A DNA stretch of 9,794 bases, taken from Methanobacterium sp. (lineage in GTDB: Archaea; Methanobacteriota; Methanobacteria; Methanobacteriales; Methanobacteriaceae). Every line of letters starts with the position of its first letter. The first letter of the stretch is position 1. Location of the stretch: positions 16,215-26,008 of the forward strand of contig PLXT01000106.1 of NCBI GenBank assembly GCA_003151535.1. Direction: 5' to 3'. The notes beneath the pieces were generated by a model. It was not told the origin of the DNA. It saw nothing but the letters and a program-made list of their open reading frames with translations, and ran no database searches. The position numbers were made by a program, and so were the translations under genes. Positions 6,865 to 9,794 of the stretch are shown here, piece after piece.

Positions 6865-6887
6865 TTTATCATCCACCACTTAGAAAC

Positions 6888-6902
6888 TTTATTTATATTT
6901 TA
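6888..6902 (-). promoter_or_regulatory. Possible internal TATA element before phoU
   Basis: The pstB-phoU gap is the longest in the cluster and contains, on the minus strand, TTAAAATATAAATAA about 25-38 bases before the preferred phoU ATG. It resembles an archaeal TATA box, but initiation 25 bases downstream would fall almost on the start codon and skip the ribosome site, so it may simply be AT-rich sequence. Confidence 0.2.
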
Positions 6903-6930
6903 ATTTGTCATTAATCTTAATTCATTCTGA

Positions 6931-7686
6931 TTATCCAAATCTGCCAGTAATATAATCTTCTGTACGTTTATCTGTAGGATCCATGAACAATTTATCTGTA
7001 AGGCCACTTTCAACTATTTCTCCATGAAGGAAAAATGCAGTGTACTTGGATACCCTTGTAGCCTGCTGCATATTGTGAGTTACTATAATAATTGTATAAT
7101 CATTTTTGAGTTTGTGTATTAAATCCTCTATTTTAGTTGTTGATATTGGATCAAGTGCCGAACAAGGTTCATCCATCAATATAACTTCAGGTTCAACTGC
7201 TATTGTTCTTGCAATACACAGACGCTGCTGCTGTCCTCCTGAAAGCCCCATTGCAGACATTTCAAGTTTGTCCTTAACTTCATCCCATAAAGCAGCTGCT
7301 TTAAGGCTTTCCTCAACCTTATTTGCAATTATATCCTTGTCATTTAGGCCATGTATTCTCAGTCCATAAGCCACATTGTCAAATATGGATTTAGGAAATG
7401 GATTAGGCTTCTGGAAAACCATTCCAACTCTTTTACGTAGATCAACTACATCAACTTTAGGATCATATATATCCTTACCATCAAGCAGTACAGTACCATC
7501 CTTCTTAAATGTAGGAATTGTATCATTCATTCTGTTTATAGTACGTATGAATGTTGATTTTCCACAACCTGAAGGTCCTATAAGGGATGTTACCATGTTG
7601 TTATTTATATTAATATTTATGTCGTTCAAGATATGTGATTCACCAAAGTAAACATTTAAATTTTCAACTTCTAATCTGTACGGCAT
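6931..7686 (-). CDS. pstB: Phosphate ABC transporter, ATP-binding protein PstB
   Basis: The 251-residue ATPase has every required motif: Walker A GPSGCGKST at 37-45, Q-loop Gln92 in VFQKPNPFP (a PstB hallmark), signature LSGGQQQR at 148-155, Walker B ending in Asp172-Glu173, D-loop SALD at 176-179 and switch His204 in VTHNMQQA. The stretch RTINRMND (48-55) and the C-terminal phrase DYITGRFG are also typical of PstB. It energises phosphate import through PstC and PstA on the inner face of the membrane. The ATG is one base after the pstA stop, preceded by GGGGCGA, so translation is probably coupled to pstA. Full length with no defects. Confidence 0.96.
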   Translation of the reverse strand: MPYRLEVENLNVYFGESHILNDINININNNMVTSLIGPSGCGKSTFIRTINRMNDTIPTFKKDGTVLLDGKDIYDPKVDVVDLRKRVGMVFQKPNPFPKSIFDNVAYGLRIHGLNDKDIIANKVEESLKAAALWDEVKDKLEMSAMGLSGGQQQRLCIARTIAVEPEVILMDEPCSALDPISTTKIEDLIHKLKNDYTIIIVTHNMQQATRVSKYTAFFLHGEIVESGLTDKLFMDPTDKRTEDYITGRFG

Positions 7687-7687
7687 T

Positions 7688-8536
7688 CTATCGCCCCATC
7701 ATCTTTTTAGTATATCTATCAACAAGTGTATTCGTTACTATAGTAATTATCAATATAAGGATCACCAGCACAGCTGCGGTTCCATAGGCATTTGGCATAG
7801 ATATCCCTTCAGTGGCCAATGTGTACAAATGTAAAGGTAATGGCCTTGCAGGATCAAATATTGATACAGGAGCTTGAAGTGCAGCACCTACAGTGTATAA
7901 AATAGCTGCTGTTTCTTCAACAGCCCTTGCCATTCCCAGTATTACACCTGTAATTATTCCCGGAACTGCAGCAGGTAAAATAACTTGATAAATGGTTTGC
8001 CATTTACTGGCTCCCAATGCCATACTCCCCTCGCTATAGGATTTAGGTACAGATTCAATGGAGACCTCCGCAGTTCTTAAAATTGTAGGCATTGCCATTA
8101 AAGCAAGTGTAAGTCCACCGGATAATACAGAGAAACCGAAATTTAAATAAACTACGAAAAATGCAAATCCAAACAGACCGAACACAATTGATGGAATCGA
8201 TGCAAGTATCTCTGATCCGAAACGTATAGCCTTTACCAGTTTATTTTCACCGGCATATTCTGCTAGATATACAGCCCCACCAACTCCTAAAGGTGTTGCA
8301 ACAACTAATGCAACAAATGTCACATAGAATGTGGATATAATAAAAGGGAATATTCCACCCGATGCACCATTGTCAATGGGATCACCGAATATGAAGTTCA
8401 AATTAACAACTGGTAATCCATTTACCAGTATATATCCTATTACAAGGATTAAAAGAAACATTGTAAAGATTCCAGAACCCCAAAAAATTGTCTTCATTAT
8501 TTTTTGAGAATTCTTAGGAGATATTATCCTATTCAA
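7688..8536 (-). CDS. pstA: Phosphate ABC transporter, permease protein PstA
   Basis: The 282-residue membrane protein has about six hydrophobic segments (roughly 17-40, 62-90, 106-132, 136-152, 186-218 and 250-272). EGSMALGASKWQTIYQVILPAA at 169-190 covers the EAA loop that contacts PstB. IFGDP at 49-53 and the AEY at 92-94 are PstA-like. The usual 'GIARAxGETAPLL' segment here reads GMARAVEETAAIL (201-213), with Glu207 in place of glycine. The start is TTG: GGGGGG at 8545-8550 is 8 bases upstream, and no other in-frame start lies between it and an upstream stop. The next in-frame ATG is codon 14 and has no ribosome site. pstC ends 61 bases upstream and pstB begins one base downstream. Confidence 0.93.
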   Translation of the reverse strand: MNRIISPKNSQKIMKTIFWGSGIFTMFLLILVIGYILVNGLPVVNLNFIFGDPIDNGASGGIFPFIISTFYVTFVALVVATPLGVGGAVYLAEYAGENKLVKAIRFGSEILASIPSIVFGLFGFAFFVVYLNFGFSVLSGGLTLALMAMPTILRTAEVSIESVPKSYSEGSMALGASKWQTIYQVILPAAVPGIITGVILGMARAVEETAAILYTVGAALQAPVSIFDPARPLPLHLYTLATEGISMPNAYGTAAVLVILILIITIVTNTLVDRYTKKMMGR

Positions 8537-8550
8537 TAGCCATACCCCCC
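8529..8550 (-). promoter_or_regulatory. pstA translation initiation region with overlapping 4-codon ATG frame
   Basis: On the minus strand the order is GGGGGG (8550-8545), T, then ATGGCTATTGAATAG (8543-8529), with the pstA TTG at 8536 inside that short frame. The ATG encodes only Met-Ala-Ile-Glu and is out of frame with pstA. The G-run is one base from the ATG, too close, but 8 bases from the TTG, which is good spacing. This decides the pstA start as TTG and leaves the ATG as a possible decoy. Confidence 0.5.
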
Positions 8551-8597
8551 TATAAAAATAATTCCTTTATCAATGATTTTTGGTTCAGTCCAATGAA

Positions 8598-9473
8598 TCA
8601 TAGATACCCTCCTCCAATAGTAACTCTCTTCTTATAGTTGATGTAGTTCGCAATAAGTAGCAAAACAATTATTACAGCTAACAGAATTATTCCAGTAGCA
8701 AAAAGAGCACTGTAATGAATTCCAGTAGCATATCCCATTTCAAGAGCTATGTTAGAAGTTAATGTTCTCACAGGTTCAAATATAGATCCTGGAATTTGAA
8801 CAACATTTCCTGCTACCATGATTACAGCCATTGTTTCCCCAATAGCCCTGCCCATCCCAAGGATTATGGCAGTTATAATGCCCGAAAGAGCTGCAGGAAA
8901 TATTACATTTTTAATAGTCTGCCATTGTGTTGCTCCCAGAGCAAGAGATGCCTCGTTGTATTCATAAGGTACAGATCTCAAAGCATCCTCAGAAATACTT
9001 ATTATTGTAGGAAGAATCATAACTGTTAGAATCAGTGAAGCTGAAAGTACACTGAAACCAGAACCACCAAAATGTATTCTCATAAATGGCACTATAATGA
9101 CTAGACCAAAAAATCCATATATTACAGAGGGGATTCCAGCTAGTCCTTGTATGGTTGGTTTTAATAATTTTCTCATATTGGGGGGTGCAATTTCTGCTAG
9201 GAATATAGAACAACATAATGATAAAGGTACAGCCAATAAAAGGGCTATAAATGTTGTTAGAAGTGTCCCAATTATCATTGGGAATACTCCAAATATTCCA
9301 TTATCTGGGTTCCAAACCATTCCAAATAAAAAGTTGAATAATCCAACTGATAACATAGCAGGAAGTCCTTCACTAAAAATAAATACTATAATAAGAATAA
9401 TTATCAATATAGAGGATATTCCCGTTGCAAAAAGTATCCACTGTACGAATTTATCCTCTTTTTTCTCAGTCAT
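8598..9473 (-). CDS. pstC: Phosphate ABC transporter, permease protein PstC
   Basis: The 291-residue protein begins with a short charged segment (MTEKKEDKF) and then about six membrane segments (roughly 11-34, 62-93, 108-132, 140-162, 190-222 and 253-277). WNPDNGIFGVFP at 54-65 and GMGRAIGETMAV at 206-217 are clear PstC signatures, the latter with the normal Gly212. EASLALGATQWQTIKNVIFP at 174-193 is the EAA loop that meets PstB. With PstA it forms the membrane channel for phosphate. The ATG at 9473 has AGAGGTG four bases upstream. It is the first gene of the visible cluster; pstS, which normally precedes it, is not within the next 321 bases. Its C-terminal codons contain GGAGGAGGG, a ribosome-site-like run with no start after it. 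Confidence 0.94.
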   Translation of the reverse strand: MTEKKEDKFVQWILFATGISSILIIILIIVFIFSEGLPAMLSVGLFNFLFGMVWNPDNGIFGVFPMIIGTLLTTFIALLLAVPLSLCCSIFLAEIAPPNMRKLLKPTIQGLAGIPSVIYGFFGLVIIVPFMRIHFGGSGFSVLSASLILTVMILPTIISISEDALRSVPYEYNEASLALGATQWQTIKNVIFPAALSGIITAIILGMGRAIGETMAVIMVAGNVVQIPGSIFEPVRTLTSNIALEMGYATGIHYSALFATGIILLAVIIVLLLIANYINYKKRVTIGGGYL

Positions 9474-9501
9474 ATGACACCTCTAAAATTTATATGTAAT
9501 C

Positions 9502-9525
9502 TTGATTGATATTAAAGTCAATGAA
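9502..9525. repeat. Inverted repeat near the predicted pstC transcription start
   Basis: TTGATTGA (9502-9509) and TCAATGAA (9518-9525) are inverted arms matching at 7 of 8 positions, separated by 8 bases. This spacing puts the half-sites one to two helical turns apart, as for a dimeric regulator. It overlaps the position where transcription would begin if the TATA element at 9540-9551 is correct. A repressor site for phosphate control is possible but not shown. Confidence 0.35.
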
Positions 9526-9539
9526 TTTTTTGGGCAACA

Positions 9540-9551
9540 TTTAAATATATT
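9540..9551 (-). promoter_or_regulatory. Candidate TATA element of the pst operon
   Basis: On the minus strand ATATATTTAAAT lies about 70-78 bases before the pstC ATG. Initiation about 25 bases downstream, near 9515-9520, would give a leader of roughly 40 bases with the AGAGGTG ribosome site. A second match, CATATAAATT near 9486-9495, is too near the start codon to serve unless the transcript began inside the gene. Confidence 0.4.
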
Positions 9552-9576
9552 CACTAATTTTTTTTTGTTTGTAATG

Positions 9577-9626
9577 AGATTAAATCGAGATTATGAAATC
9601 CATAGAATAGTTATTGGATTTAATCT
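9577..9626. repeat. Perfect 10-base inverted repeat followed by a T-run
   Basis: AGATTAAATC (9577-9586) and GATTTAATCT (9617-9626) are perfect inverted arms 30 bases apart, and on the plus strand the second arm runs into TTTTTTATTATT. This resembles a stem-loop terminator on the plus strand, yet no plus-strand gene is visible upstream. A second GAGATTA copy at 9587-9593 makes a direct repeat with the left arm. The arms have little GC, so a hairpin would be weak. Confidence 0.35.
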
Positions 9627-9794
9627 TTTTTATTATTAAAACATTCCTATTTCATATCATAACCATTGATTTATTTCTTAACTTACCAATATTAAGAGGA
9701 GATGTATTTCCACGTTTAAATGGAATTTAATGATTCATACAGCACTGTTATAAAATATTTTTAGAAGATTAATTATTGAAACTTTGATTAACAT

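Larger units (their letters stand above)
9474..9794. other. Upstream region of pstC, no gene seen
   Basis: These 321 bases hold the candidate pst promoter and two inverted repeats listed separately. Neither strand has a frame I can support as a gene: AAGAGGAGATG at 9694-9704 looks like a ribosome site plus start but opens only five codons, and the minus strand from 9794 closes after about 19 codons. There is no sign of pstS coding sequence up to the window edge. Confidence 0.5.

Noticed and set aside
8537..8597. Possible promoter or terminator between pstC and pstA
   Set aside because: The 61-base gap has a short T-run and an AT-rich stretch (TATTTTTATA) directly next to the G-run ribosome site, too close to the start for a promoter and too short for a convincing terminator.
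9097..9477. Plus-strand frame of 126 codons
   Set aside because: It is fully antisense to pstC, which has convincing permease motifs and a ribosome site.

Overview
The window is about 9.8 kb of AT-rich DNA from a methanogenic archaeon, most likely a member of the Methanobacteriales close to Methanobacterium. This rests on several signs. The six-gene por cluster is in the order porC-porD-porA-porB-porE-porF. There is an archaeal dihydropteroate-synthase-related gene. Shine-Dalgarno sites match the methanogen 16S 3' end (AGGAGGTGAT type), TATA-like promoters and T-rich terminators are present, and two genes use TTG starts. The genus assignment is an inference; no rRNA is present.

Layout. (1) Positions 1-969, minus strand: the N-terminal 323 residues of an archaeal dihydropteroate-synthase-related protein, cut by the left edge. 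(2) 970-1079: a short divergent promoter region. (3) 1080-4851, plus strand: the por operon, encoding the four subunits of pyruvate:ferredoxin oxidoreductase and two 16-cysteine polyferredoxins, with gaps of 32, 1, 0, 12 and 1 bases. (4) 4852-5154: AT-rich spacer with a T-rich terminator, a small palindrome and a likely promoter. (5) 5155-5997, plus strand: a stand-alone alpha subunit of class I fumarate hydratase. (6) 5998-6156: convergent, gene-free spacer. (7) 6157-9473, minus strand, transcribed as pstC-pstA-pstB-phoU: a high-affinity phosphate ABC importer with its regulator. (8) 9474-9794: upstream region of pstC with a candidate promoter and two inverted repeats, but no pstS in view.

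How the genes work together. Pyruvate synthase and fumarase both serve carbon assimilation in methanogens: acetyl-CoA plus CO2 gives pyruvate, and the incomplete reductive TCA branch passes through malate and fumarate. PorE and PorF probably carry electrons to or from the enzyme. The Pst genes take up inorganic phosphate, and PhoU would report on or restrain the transporter.

No clearly novel system was found; this is mostly core metabolism. The points worth a second look are: the electron-transfer capacity encoded in one operon (11 predicted [4Fe-4S] clusters); an asymmetric PhoU whose first repeat lacks the usual acidic residues; a TTG-started pstA with a four-codon ATG frame across its start; a Gly-to-Glu change in PstA; and operator-like inverted repeats upstream of fumA and pstC.
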